Of a stretch of DNA of 36,834 nt, positions 9,474-16,991 are shown in pieces. This DNA comes from Streptomyces sp. AW19M42 (GTDB lineage Bacteria > Actinomycetota > Actinomycetes > Streptomycetales > Streptomycetaceae). The DNA is taken from the NCBI GenBank assembly GCA_000470535.1, contig CBRG010000117.1:1-36834 (forward strand). Reading direction: 5' to 3'. The notes below the pieces were generated by a model that did not search any database, was not told where the DNA came from, and worked only from the letters and a program-made list of their open reading frames with translations. The position numbers and the translations under genes are program-made. The first letter of the stretch is position 1. Each line of letters starts with the position of its first letter.

Positions 9474-10151
9474 GTGCTGGAGAGTGTGGGTGCGCTGACC
9501 GGCAGCCCATGGATCTACGTTGTGGTCGCCCTCTCGGTGCTTCTGGACGTCTTCCTTCCCGTACTGCCCAGCGGGGTCCTCGTGATCACCGCCGCCACGG
9601 CCGCCGCGGCGGGTACCAGCACGGTGGCCGCCGACGCCGCGGGCGCCGCCCGTCACGTCACCGAGGTCCCCTCGCTCCTGGTCCTGGTCCTCTGCGCGGC
9701 CAGCGCCTCGGTGCTGGGAGACCTCGCCGCGTACCGGCTCGCCTGGCGCGGTGGCGCACGCCTGGACGCCGCCATCGCCCGCTCCCGCCGCCTCACCTCC
9801 GCGCAGGAACGCCTCGGCGCCGCGCTCAGCCGAGGTGGCGGCGTCCTCGTCGTCATCGCACGCTTCGCCCCGGCCGGACGCTCGGTCGTCTCGCTGGGCG
9901 CGGGCGCCTCGCACCGCAAGGCGAAGGAATTCCTGCCGTGGTCCGCGGTGGCGGGCGTGGCCTGGGCCGGCTACAGCGTGGGGCTCGGCTACTTCGGCGC
10001 CCAGTGGCTGGGCGCGAGCTGGCTGGGCACGGCGATCTCGGTCCTCGCACTGTTCGTCGCGGGCGCGCTCGCCGCGCTGCTCATGCGGCGCCCCGCGGCG
10101 GCGGCCGCCGCGGCCGCTGCCGCCACCGCCTCGGTCCCTACGGCGCCCTGA
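9474..10151 (+). CDS. DedA/VTT-domain family membrane protein
   Basis: The start is a GTG at 9474 with GGGGAG upstream. The 225-residue protein has a VTT (SNARE-associated) domain: a re-entrant Leu-Pro-Ser-Gly segment near residue 30, a Gly-Asp-x-x-Ala-Tyr-x-x-x-x-Arg-Gly-Gly motif near 84, and the family-defining Arg-Phe-x-Pro-x-Gly-Arg segment near 125. DedA-family proteins are involved in membrane lipid homeostasis; some flip undecaprenyl phosphate or other phospholipids. The C-terminus is an unusual Ala-rich run, coded by GCC/GCG repeats, after the last helix. Its end overlaps the convergent DUF2277 gene by 14 bp. Confidence 0.8.
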   Translation: MLESVGALTGSPWIYVVVALSVLLDVFLPVLPSGVLVITAATAAAAGTSTVAADAAGAARHVTEVPSLLVLVLCAASASVLGDLAAYRLAWRGGARLDAAIARSRRLTSAQERLGAALSRGGGVLVVIARFAPAGRSVVSLGAGASHRKAKEFLPWSAVAGVAWAGYSVGLGYFGAQWLGASWLGTAISVLALFVAGALAALLMRRPAAAAAAAAAATASVPTAP

Positions 10152-10362
10152 CACCTCCCCGCACTTCCAGACCGTCCAGCAGTCTGGCGGTCGACGCGGC
10201 GATCTCGTCGACCGCACGGTCGAATACCTCCCTGTTGTGCGCGGCCGGGGCGCGGAAGCCGGAGACCTTGCGCACGAACTGCAGGGCGGCGGCGCGGATG
10301 TCCTCCTCCGTGGCCTCTTCGGGGAGCGACGGTGGGCGAAGGGTCTTGATACTGCGGCACAT
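10138..10362 (-). CDS. DUF2277 family protein
   Basis: The 74-residue product begins Met-Cys-Arg-Ser-Ile-Lys-Thr-Leu-Arg, the hallmark start of DUF2277. It continues with the family's Ala-Thr-x-Glu-Asp-Ile-x-Ala-Ala-Ala-x-Gln-Phe-Val-Arg-Lys-Val-Ser-Gly helix. The family is small, cytoplasmic and of unknown function; the invariant Cys at position 2 is notable. It is transcribed alone on the minus strand and its 3' end overlaps the DedA-like gene by 14 bp. It begins 134 bp from the end of the frameshifted oxidoreductase upstream, so the two might be co-transcribed. Confidence 0.85.
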   Translation of the reverse strand: MCRSIKTLRPPSLPEEATEEDIRAAALQFVRKVSGFRAPAAHNREVFDRAVDEIAASTARLLDGLEVRGGVRAP

Positions 10363-10495
10363 ACACCAAGTGTGGACCGCCCCACTGACAACGTCCCGGG
10401 CTCACGCGGAGCGGGACCTGCGCGGGACCGACCGGCACAGAACCGGCGCGGGCTCGCTCTCAGCAGGGCCGTCCCCACCCCGGAGAGCCGGTCGG

Positions 10496-10941
10496 TCAGG
10501 GACCGGGCACGGGGCCGCCGGGCCTGAACCGCTCCACCCCCACGATGTGCCGCACCTTGACCGGGCGCACGATCACCGCGATCCGCCGCTCCCCCGGCAT
10601 GGTCCACTCGAACCGCTCGGTGCCCAGGTACTTGCGGGCCAGCCGATCCATCCGGTCGTGCGCCTCCTGGCCCTCCACGAAGCGCACCGCCTCACCGCTG
10701 ATCTGCACCCGGTCGAAGGGGTCGCGTGATCCGCGTGGGAGAGGTAGACCCGGGGGTCGCGGCGCAGGTTCTCCTCCTTCACCCGGCCCGCCGAGGTGTT
10801 GAACGTCAGCTCCCCGTCCCCCTCAAGATCCACCCACATCGGGCTGACCTGCGGCGTCCCGTCGGCGAAGACGGTGCCGACGTACCAGATGTTGGCGGCT
10901 CGCAGCCGGGCGTGGACGGCTTCATCCAAGATCAATGTCAT
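10496..10941 (-). pseudogene. PPOX-class F420-dependent oxidoreductase, frameshifted
   Basis: Frame one begins at ATG 10941 and gives an N-terminal PPOX domain: Trp-Tyr-Val-Gly-Thr-Val, Gly-Thr-Pro-Gln-Val-Ser-Pro-Met-Trp-Val, then Thr-Ser-x-Gly-Arg-Val-Lys-x-x-Asn-Leu-Arg-Arg-Asp-Pro-Arg-Val. At codon 71 (about 10726-10729) the conserved reading leaves this frame. It resumes one base out with Val-Gln-Ile-Ser-Gly-Glu-Ala and runs to the stop at 10496. Adding one base there (Ala-Asp-Pro-Arg-Asp-Pro-Phe-Asp-Arg-Val-Gln-Ile) restores a 148-residue protein of normal length. The family are flavin/F420 split-barrel enzymes. This is either a true pseudogene or a one-base sequencing error. Confidence 0.85.
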
Positions 10942-10974
10942 CGGGTGGAGGCTACCAACCGCACCCGGCGACTG

Positions 10975-11414
10975 TCAGATGACCGACGTCGAGCGGTCCG
11001 TGCACAGGGCCCAGATCACGAAGGTGTCGATGGCGAGGGAGACCACGGCCCAGATCGGCTGATAGGGCAGCCACATAAGTTGGCGATCATGTTGAGCGCC
11101 GCTAGTCCGACACCGATCCCGCGCGCCCAGCCGAAGCCCCGGAGGATGCCCCAGCCGATCAGGAAGAGGAGGATGCCGAGGGCCAGGTGGATCCATCCCC
11201 AGCTCGTGACGTCGAACTTGAAGACGTAGTTGTTGACCCGCGTGTAGACGTCGTCGGTAGCGATCCCGGCAATGCCCTTGATCGCCTCCAGCACACCGTC
11301 GACGATGAGCAGGACTCCGGCGAACATGGTCCCGCCGGCCGCCCAGGGGCTGCCGCCCCCCGAATCGGTGGCATGCGAGCGGGACGTACCCGGGGTGGGC
11401 GCTGACTGTGCCAT
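10975..11414 (-). pseudogene. DUF7144-like four-helix membrane protein, frameshifted
   Basis: Translation begins at ATG 11414 behind an AAGGAG site. A soluble N-terminus is followed by three helices, including Trp-Ala-Ala-Gly-Gly-Thr-Met-Phe-Ala-Gly, Trp-Gly-Trp-Ile-His-Leu and Gly-Trp-Ala-Arg-Gly-Ile. After Ala-Asn at codon 112 (about 11077) the frame breaks. The fourth helix (Met-Trp-Leu-Pro-Tyr-Gln-Pro-Ile-Trp-Ala-Val-Val) continues one base out to a stop at 10975. Inserting one base gives an expected Ala-Asn-Phe-Met-Trp-Leu-Pro and a 146-residue protein. The DUF number is recalled from similar streptomycete proteins, not searched. Without repair the protein ends with an aberrant tail at 11016. 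Confidence 0.75.
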
Positions 11415-11594
11415 GAGAACTCCTTGGCCGGGGGAAATGCACGTCAGACCGACCCTGGTCGGCACGTGCGGGGTCGGCCACCCGGGCGCAGCCGATCGGG
11501 TGAAGCCGCCGGCCCGCCTGCCAGGCATCCGGACACCCCCCGCCCCGCCGCGAGGGACTGCTCCCGGTCAGCGTCAGGAACTACGCTCGCAGGC

Positions 11595-12095
11595 ATGATC
11601 GAGACGGAGCGACTCACCCTGCGCCCCCTTGCGACGTCGGACATCGACGCCTTCGTCGAGCTCCACGCCGATCTCCAGGTCAACCGGTTCGTCGGGGCCT
11701 ACTCCCGTGAGCAGGGACTGGAACGGCTCGCCGGGATCGAGCGGCAGTGGGCCGAGCGGGGCCACGGCCTGTGCGCGGTGGAGCTCCGGTCCAGCGGCGA
11801 GTTCATCGGCCGGAGCGGTCTGCAGTACTGGCAGCAGTTCGACGAGGTCGAGCTGGGCTGGACCTTCCGGGCGGAGCACTGGGGGCGCGGATACGCGACC
11901 GAGGCGGCTCGGGCCTGCCTGGACTGGGGGTTCGCCACGCTGGAGGCCGACTACTTCACCGCCCTCATCCGACCGGGCAACGGGCCGTCGGTGAAGGTGG
12001 CCGAGCGCCTCGGCTTCGCGCCGCGCCGGCAGGAGGAGCTGAACGGCAACCCCGTCACGGTCTACGCGCTGGACCGCCCCGCCGGAAGCCGGTGA
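11595..12095 (+). CDS. GNAT acetyltransferase, RimJ/RimL-like
   Basis: The 166-residue protein starts Met-Ile-Glu-Thr-Glu-Arg-Leu-Thr-Leu-Arg-Pro, the standard opening of the RimJ/RimL-type GNAT group. It has the Glu-Leu-Gly-Trp strand, then Trp-Gly-Arg-Gly-Tyr-Ala-Thr-Glu-Ala as the acetyl-CoA loop near residue 98, and Asn-x-x-Ser-x-Lys-Val-Ala-Glu-Arg-Leu-Gly-Phe near 133. These enzymes acetylate N-terminal amines of proteins or small molecules such as antibiotics. The ATG at 11595 is the natural start; upstream in-frame sequence is not conserved-looking. It faces away from the frameshifted membrane gene. Confidence 0.85.
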   Translation: MIETERLTLRPLATSDIDAFVELHADLQVNRFVGAYSREQGLERLAGIERQWAERGHGLCAVELRSSGEFIGRSGLQYWQQFDEVELGWTFRAEHWGRGYATEAARACLDWGFATLEADYFTALIRPGNGPSVKVAERLGFAPRRQEELNGNPVTVYALDRPAGSR

Positions 12096-12154
12096 CGCCT
12101 GCGCCACCCACCCCGTACCGCCAACCACCCTTACCGCCCCGCAGCGTACGACGC

Positions 12155-12736
12155 TCAGCCTTCGGAGACAGCGCGCTCGGAGACGACGCTTTCGGAGACA
12201 GCGCGCTCGGAGACGGCACTTTCGCTGACAGCGCGTTCGTAGGCCAGGGTCAGCTCGGGCAGTACGCCGTCGGTGCGCCGCGGACGGCCTTCGAGGTGCG
12301 TGGCGCGGAGCTCGTCCATGAACCTCTCCCCCATTTCGGGGCCGCCGCGAGCAAGGAGCTGGGCCCGGATCGACAGCTCGGGCACGGTCGGGAGCCAGCG
12401 GGATCCCCAGTCGCCCAGTTGTGTCATGAGCGGAACGAGCTGGACCGACGCCTCGGTGAGCCGGTACTCGATCTTCTGCCGGTGACTCGGATCATCGTGC
12501 CGGGTGAGCAGACCGGCACCCACGAGCTTCGACAGCCGGGCGGAGAGGATGTTCGACGCGATGCCCTCGACCGAGTGGGCGAGGAGCTCCCGGAAGTGCC
12601 GGTGGTCGCCGAACATGACATCCCGCAGCACCACCAGGCTCCACCGGTCGCCCAGCAGTTCGACGGTCAGGTTGATCGGGCAGCCTGATTTCCCCGGCGG
12701 CACGGGCAGGAGGCCCGTCTCTACTGGTTGCGGCAT
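12155..12736 (-). CDS. HxlR family transcriptional regulator with pentapeptide-repeat tail
   Basis: The 193-residue protein has a Cys-Pro-Ile near residue 19, followed by Leu-Leu-Gly-Asp-Arg-Trp-Ser-Leu-Val-Val-Leu-Arg-Asp. The Phe-Gly-x-x-Arg and Ile-Ala-Ser-Asn-Ile-Leu-Ser-x-Arg-Leu segments complete the winged helix of HxlR proteins, which sense oxidants or electrophiles. The N-terminal Cys could be a redox switch. The last 26 residues are five near-identical Ser/Arg-Ala/Val-Val-Ser-Glu pentapeptides, coded by 15-bp repeats at 12161-12235; this tail is not part of the usual family. It is divergent from the DHFR-like reductase at 12883, its most likely target. Confidence 0.9.
   Translation of the reverse strand: MPQPVETGLLPVPPGKSGCPINLTVELLGDRWSLVVLRDVMFGDHRHFRELLAHSVEGIASNILSARLSKLVGAGLLTRHDDPSHRQKIEYRLTEASVQLVPLMTQLGDWGSRWLPTVPELSIRAQLLARGGPEMGERFMDELRATHLEGRPRRTDGVLPELTLAYERAVSESAVSERAVSESVVSERAVSEG
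12161..12235 (-). repeat. Five 15-bp tandem repeats coding (S/R)(A/V)VSE
   Basis: The 3' end of the HxlR gene contains five in-frame 15-bp units, alternating between two variants. The alternation implies growth by duplication of a 30-bp pair. The unit is prone to slippage, so copy number probably differs between strains. Confidence 0.7.
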
Positions 12737-12756
12737 GCCCCCAGCGTAGTACTGTA

Positions 12757-12784
12757 CAACCGGTTGCTCACCACATCCGGTTGC
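12757..12784. promoter_or_regulatory. Candidate HxlR operator between divergent genes
   Basis: The 146-bp gap between the HxlR gene and the reductase gene holds the palindrome CAACCGGTTG (12757-12766). The octamer CCGGTTGC occurs at 12760-12767 and again 17 bp later at 12777-12784. Related GTTGCC/AGTTGG steps follow at about 12795-12808. Such repeats close to both promoters fit autoregulation plus control of the reductase. Confidence 0.45.
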
Positions 12785-12882
12785 AATTTGCCGCCAGTTG
12801 CCAGTTGGCGGACGCGCTGCCTGTTGCTTGTCGGCGCCCGGCCTCTCAAGGCCCGGCTCGTCGACGCCCCGAGGAGAAACTC

Positions 12883-13530
12883 ATGTCACAACAGCTGTTG
12901 AGGATGCACTGCATCACCGTGTCGCGGGACGGATTCGGAGCCGGTGAGGGCCAGAGCCTGGAGCGACCCTTCGGCCACGCGGACCCCGCCAGCCTGCTCT
13001 CCTGGGTGGGTCCCACCGCCAGCTGGGTGAACCGCACAGAGCCCGGCGGCACGCGCGGCCTGGACGACTACTTCACCCGCGAACAGACCCGCAACGTGGG
13101 CGCGGAGATCATGGGGCGCAATAAGTTCGGCCCCCAGCGGGGCCCGTGGGAGAACCACGAGTGGAAGGGCTGGTGGGGCGACAACCCACCCTTCCACACA
13201 CCGGTCTTCGTGCTCACCCATCACGAGCGCCCCTCCTTCACCCTGGCGGACACCACCTTCCACTTCCTCGACGCGAAACCGGAGGAGGCGCTGGCCCGCG
13301 CGAAGGAGGCCGCCGACGGCCGGGACGTACGCCTCGGCGGCGGGGTCGCCACCATCCGCGAATTCCTTGAGGCCGGCCTCGTCGACACGATGCACATCGC
13401 CGTGGCGCCCGTCGACCTGGGGCGTGGCGAACGGCTCTGGGAGAGCCACACCGAGCTGCTCGACCGGTACCACCTCGATACGGTGCCGAGCCCCAGCGGA
13501 GTCACCCACCTGCTGTTCTGGCGGCGATGA
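12883..13530 (+). CDS. Dihydrofolate reductase-like (RibD C-terminal domain) protein
   Basis: The ATG at 12883 follows a strong GAGGAG site. The 215-residue protein has the DHFR/RibD_C fold: an N-terminal Ile-Thr-Val-Ser-Arg-Asp-Gly strand, Glu-Ile-Met-Gly-Arg-Asn-Lys-Phe near residue 70, Pro-Val-Phe-Val-Leu-Thr-His near 106, and the NADPH-binding Leu-Gly-Gly-Gly-Val-Ala-Thr-Ile-Arg near 146. Family members reduce pterin-like or other substrates; true folate or riboflavin function is not implied. Divergence from an HxlR regulator suggests induction by an electrophile or quinone-like stress. A 9-bp hairpin terminator follows 16 bp after the stop. Confidence 0.85.
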   Translation: MSQQLLRMHCITVSRDGFGAGEGQSLERPFGHADPASLLSWVGPTASWVNRTEPGGTRGLDDYFTREQTRNVGAEIMGRNKFGPQRGPWENHEWKGWWGDNPPFHTPVFVLTHHERPSFTLADTTFHFLDAKPEEALARAKEAADGRDVRLGGGVATIREFLEAGLVDTMHIAVAPVDLGRGERLWESHTELLDRYHLDTVPSPSGVTHLLFWRR

Positions 13531-13546
13531 CCACGGTGGCCGAGAA

Positions 13547-13570
13547 CCGGCGGGCGCACTTGCCCGCCGG
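13547..13570 (+). terminator. Hairpin terminator after the DHFR-like gene
   Basis: CCGGCGGGC (13547-13555) and GCCCGCCGG (13562-13570) pair perfectly around a 6-base loop, 16 bp after the stop codon. No T-run follows, which is common in streptomycetes. Confidence 0.65.
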
Positions 13571-13650
13571 TCCGCCGTGATTCGCTCCCGCCGGAGCGGA
13601 CCGACGGCTAACCTTCGAACACCAATTGACCCATGAGGAGTTGAACCGAG

Positions 13651-13677
13651 ATGCCCGGTCGCCCTAGCGCGCGCTGA
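13651..13677 (+). CDS. Possible eight-codon leader peptide upstream of the MFS exporter
   Basis: An ATG at 13651 with a strong GAGGAG site 10 bases upstream opens a reading frame Met-Pro-Gly-Arg-Pro-Ser-Ala-Arg-stop. It lies about 150 bases before the exporter start, in a 296-bp gap with no other gene. Such leader peptides can govern resistance genes by ribosome stalling, but no pairing between the leader and the exporter start was worked out. It may be chance. Confidence 0.25.
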   Translation: MPGRPSAR

Positions 13678-13826
13678 CGTTCCAGGTCGTGACCGACCCG
13701 TCATCGCGTGCCGCCTCCGACTCCGTCCGACTCTGCGGCACAGCGAGCCTTTCCCGCCCGGTCCGGCGTTGCGCTTCTTCGCGCACCGCCCACCAGGCCA
13801 TGCTCTCCGCAGCTCAAGGGGTCCTT

Positions 13827-15146
13827 GTGCCGTACGTGCCTCCAGGCAGAACCTCCGATATCCGCGACCCCGTTCCCCCGCGCCGCCCGAACCCGCCGGG
13901 CCTGTGGCGGGATGCCGACTTCCGCAGGCTGTGGGTGGGGCAGACCGCGTCCCAGCTCGGGGCGCAGGCCGGTCAGGTGGTCCTGCCACTCGTCGCCGTG
14001 GTGTCCCTCGACGCGGGGGCGGGCCAACTCGGCGCCCTGCGCGCGGTGGAGCAGGCACCGATCCTGCTGCTCTCGCTCCTCGCCGGCGCCTGGGTGGACC
14101 GCAGGCGCTCCCGCACGGTGATGGTCCTGGCGGACTGCGGCCGGGCACTCGCGATGGCCGCGGTCCCCGTCGCGTACCTGCTCGGCCTCCTCGGGCTGCC
14201 CGCGCTGCTCGTGAGCGCCCTGCTCGTCGGCGTACTGAGCGTGTTCTTCGACGTGGCCTACCAGGCCTCGCTCGTACGACTGGTGGAGCCGGACCGGCTG
14301 GCGCAGGCCAACAGTGCGCTGGAGGGCAGCAGGTCGGCGGCTCAGATCGGCGGGCCCGCGCTCGGCGGTACGCTGGTGTCGCTGTTCTCGGGACCGGTCG
14401 CCGCCCTCACCGGCGCGTTGTTCTTCGTGGTGTCGTCCCTGTCGATCTGCCGTATCCGCGCCCGCGAGCCGCTCCCGGTGCATCCGGAGGGGCCCGTCCG
14501 CATCCGGCGGCAGATCCACGAAGGTCTGCGCTTCGTCACCGGCAACAGCTCGTTGCGGGCGGTGGGCCTGGCCTCCGCGCTGTACCAGTTCTCCTTCGCC
14601 GCCCTGATGACCGTCTATCTGCTCCACCTCTCCCGCGGACTGCATCTGTCGGGCACGGCAGTCGGCCTGGCCCTCGCGGCGACCGGCCCCGGGGCGGTCC
14701 TGGGGTCGTTGCTGGCCGCGCAACTGCCGGGAAGACTCGGGTACGGTCCGGTGCTGGTCTCGGCGGCGGTACTGGCCGACGGCGTGATGCTCTGCGTACC
14801 GGCGCTGCCCGGCTCCACCCCGCTCACGCTCCCGGCGCTCATGGGGATCAACTTCCTCTTCGGTACGTTCAGTCAGCTGGTCAACGTCATGACGATGGCC
14901 GTACGGCAGGCCCTCACCCCGCTGCGCATGCAGGGCCGGGTGGTGGCGACCATAAACTTCGCCGGCATGGGACTGACACCGCTCGGCTCGCTGCTGGGCG
15001 GCTTCCTCGCCGTTCGGTGGGGGCTGCGCACGAGCCTGCTCCTGACCGCCGCCACCATGGCGCTGTCCCCGCTGTTCATGGCACTCTCCCCGCTGGCCCG
15101 CCTGGGAAAGTCGCTCCCGGCCGTGCACCGGCCGGAGACCGGGTGA
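13827..15146 (+). CDS. MFS transporter (MFS_3-type, 12 helices)
   Basis: The protein of about 439 residues has the Leu-Trp-Arg-Asp-x-Asp-Phe-Arg-Arg-Leu-Trp-x-Gly-Gln start common to the enterobactin-exporter-like or macrolide-efflux-like MFS group. About twelve helices follow, with the Gly-x-x-x-Asp-Arg-Arg-x-x-Arg loop between helices 2 and 3. It should export a small molecule by proton antiport; the substrate is unknown. The GTG at 13827 follows AAGGGG and was chosen over the upstream in-frame ATG at 13800 and GTG at 13689, which lack good ribosome sites. It converges with a second MFS gene, separated by 91 bp of tandem repeats. Confidence 0.8.
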   Translation: MPYVPPGRTSDIRDPVPPRRPNPPGLWRDADFRRLWVGQTASQLGAQAGQVVLPLVAVVSLDAGAGQLGALRAVEQAPILLLSLLAGAWVDRRRSRTVMVLADCGRALAMAAVPVAYLLGLLGLPALLVSALLVGVLSVFFDVAYQASLVRLVEPDRLAQANSALEGSRSAAQIGGPALGGTLVSLFSGPVAALTGALFFVVSSLSICRIRAREPLPVHPEGPVRIRRQIHEGLRFVTGNSSLRAVGLASALYQFSFAALMTVYLLHLSRGLHLSGTAVGLALAATGPGAVLGSLLAAQLPGRLGYGPVLVSAAVLADGVMLCVPALPGSTPLTLPALMGINFLFGTFSQLVNVMTMAVRQALTPLRMQGRVVATINFAGMGLTPLGSLLGGFLAVRWGLRTSLLLTAATMALSPLFMALSPLARLGKSLPAVHRPETG

Positions 15147-15188
15147 GACAGCCTCCTCCCTGGACTGCCCCCTGAACAAGGGGCCGGC

Positions 15189-15250
15189 TCACGCCTCGGT
15201 TTCGCTTCGGTTCACGCCTCGGTTTCACGCCTCGGTTTCACGCCCGGTTG
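15189..15250. repeat. 13-bp tandem repeats between convergent MFS genes
   Basis: Units of TCACGCCTCGGTT start at 15189, 15212 and 15225, the last two exactly abutting. A diverged unit at 15238 includes the stop codon of the minus-strand MFS gene. The repeat appears to have grown from the 3' end of that gene into the spacer. Confidence 0.65.
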
Positions 15251-16497
15251 ATCCGGTACACATCACGCACGCACGCGTTGGCCAGGGTCGCGGCGAGGAC
15301 GACTCCCGCGCACACCAGCAGAATGTGCTGACCGGTCCAGTGCTTCGAGGCAACCGCCACCAGCAGGTACGCGATCGGGATGGCGGCGCGTTCACCCACG
15401 GCGTTGAACGCGCCGATCCGCCCCAGCTCCTGGTCGCGCACCTGCTGTTGCATGACCGTGGACCAGGAGACGATCGCGACGTCCAGCCCGATTCCGGCGA
15501 CGACGGCGGCGAAGAGCACGCAGACGAGGGGCAGTCCCAGCCCCAGAGCGGCCAGGGGCAGCATGATGCCCGCGCTGGTCACCACACAGACCAGCATCAG
15601 CCGTCGCGGCTTCCAGGCCAGGCAGAGGAACGTACCCGCGAGGAGCCCGGCGGCGAACGCGCCCTGCACCAGCCCCCATGAACGGGCGCCCGCGTAGCTG
15701 TCGGCCGCCACGAGCGGCCCGAGCAACTGGAATCCGGCCAGCCAGGCCGCCACAACCACGGTTCCGGCCACGGTGTAGCTCCACAGCCAGCTCCGCGAGC
15801 GGAACCCGTCCCAGCCCGCCCGCAGATCGCTCACCACACCGCCCCCGGAAGGTACCGCGCCGACGAGCCGGAGCCCGAGCAGGAGAAGAGCCGCGACGAC
15901 GAACGTACCCGCGTCCCACCCGAGCGCCCAGGCGGGGCCCGCCCACGCCACGACGAATCCACCGACGACCGGGCCGACGATCCTGACGGCGTTCCCGGGC
16001 ACCCGGACCAGCGCGTTGGCCTGCTGGAGCTGCTCCTTCGCCACGAGCCGGGTCGCGATCCCCTGGGCGGCGGGCGCGATGAACGCGGCCGACACCCCGG
16101 AGAGGCAGGCGCAGACACTGATCGCGAGCGTCGTCGCCGCGCCGGTCACCACCAGCACGCCGACCGCCGCCTGCGCCAGCCCGGCCCCCAGGTTCCCGAG
16201 GAAGAGGATGCGGCTGCGGGACATCCGGTCCGCGAGCACGCCCCCCAGGAGGAGTAGGACCAGGGTCGGCACGGTGTTCGCGGTGAGCACGATCCCGAGC
16301 GACTGCGCGCCGCCGCCATGACCGATCACGGCGAACGCGAGCGCCACGGGCGCCATGGCCGAACCCGTCGCGGACACGAGATGGGCCAGCAGGAAGCGGC
16401 GAAAGGCCGGTATCCGCAGGGGCGACGCGGCGCCCGGCCCGTACTCCTGCCCGACGGCGGTGGCATACGCCGACGCTTCGCGCCCGCGGGCCTTCAC
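15238..16497 (-). CDS. MFS transporter (MFS_3-type) in an operon
   Basis: About 419 residues with the Ile-Pro-Ala-Phe-Arg-Arg-Phe-Leu-Leu-Ala opening and Leu-Ala-Asp-Arg-Met-Ser-Arg-Ser-Arg loop of the same MFS group as the convergent exporter, but it is clearly a different paralogue. It should be a 12-helix proton-driven exporter. The GTG at 16495-16497 overlaps the upstream gene's TGA in a GTGA, implying translational coupling. A longer version from ATG 16521 is possible but lacks a ribosome site. Its operon partners are an unknown protein and a cupin-like protein, so the transported compound may be the one they handle. The stop codon lies inside a 13-bp repeat unit. Confidence 0.8.
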   Translation of the reverse strand: MKARGREASAYATAVGQEYGPGAASPLRIPAFRRFLLAHLVSATGSAMAPVALAFAVIGHGGGAQSLGIVLTANTVPTLVLLLLGGVLADRMSRSRILFLGNLGAGLAQAAVGVLVVTGAATTLAISVCACLSGVSAAFIAPAAQGIATRLVAKEQLQQANALVRVPGNAVRIVGPVVGGFVVAWAGPAWALGWDAGTFVVAALLLLGLRLVGAVPSGGGVVSDLRAGWDGFRSRSWLWSYTVAGTVVVAAWLAGFQLLGPLVAADSYAGARSWGLVQGAFAAGLLAGTFLCLAWKPRRLMLVCVVTSAGIMLPLAALGLGLPLVCVLFAAVVAGIGLDVAIVSWSTVMQQQVRDQELGRIGAFNAVGERAAIPIAYLLVAVASKHWTGQHILLVCAGVVLAATLANACVRDVYRINRA

Positions 16498-16940
16498 CGC
16501 CGCCCCGGCGACCGCACCCATGGAGCGAAGCGCTGACTGGGAGCCGCGTCCTCCCGCCAGTACCTCAGGACCGTCTCCCGGACGATCTCCAGCCGCCCGG
16601 CGGCGACGAGGCACGAGGCCGGCTCCGGCCCGCCGGCATCGGCTTCGAAGGCGACCACGACGGGCAGTTCTCCGCCGAGATGACGCGTGATGTCCAGAAG
16701 CTCCTCGGACGAAGGGGCGCGGAACACCGGATCATGGAAGCTCGACGGGCAGCTGACGAAGACCGGGTCGTCGAAGACCAGCTCCAGGCCATGGTGGTAG
16801 GCCAGGTCATGACCGGCGGCGAGCCGGAGTTGTCCGGCGTTCCAGGAGACGACGTCCCAGTCCCACCAGGACCCCTCGGGAAGCCGGATCGCGGCATGCC
16901 GCCCTTCACCCTCCACTCTGCGCCCCCCATCTCCTCTCAT
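16494..16940 (-). CDS. Conserved hypothetical protein, function unknown
   Basis: This soluble protein of 148 residues is not a family I recognise. It begins around ATG 16940, with GTG 16943 and GTG 16916 as alternatives. It is rich in Trp and His: a Ser-Trp-Trp-Asp-Trp-Asp run near residue 25 and Ala-Tyr-His-His-Gly-Leu-Glu-Leu-Val-Phe near 47. Pro-Val-Phe-Val-Ser-Cys-Pro-Ser-Ser-Phe-His-Asp-Pro-Val-Phe follows. The pattern resembles small beta-rich immunity or ligand-binding folds. It is coupled to the exporter downstream by a 4-base overlap and lies 51 bp after the cupin-like gene. Three-gene co-transcription is likely. Confidence 0.6.
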   Translation of the reverse strand: MRGDGGRRVEGEGRHAAIRLPEGSWWDWDVVSWNAGQLRLAAGHDLAYHHGLELVFDDPVFVSCPSSFHDPVFRAPSSEELLDITRHLGGELPVVVAFEADAGGPEPASCLVAAGRLEIVRETVLRYWREDAAPSQRFAPWVRSPGRR

Positions 16941-16991
16941 CACCCCTGATCACGGCGAACAGGCCGCCAGGCTACCCAGCACCTCCTTGCC

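Noticed and set aside
8967..10607. 546-codon minus-strand frame
   Set aside because: It is antisense to the DoxX and DedA genes, and in another frame of the DUF2277 gene; composition is low-complexity Arg/Gly/Ala.
13701..15179. 492-codon minus-strand frame
   Set aside because: Antisense of the MFS exporter with His/Gln/Arg-rich composition and no membrane or domain pattern.
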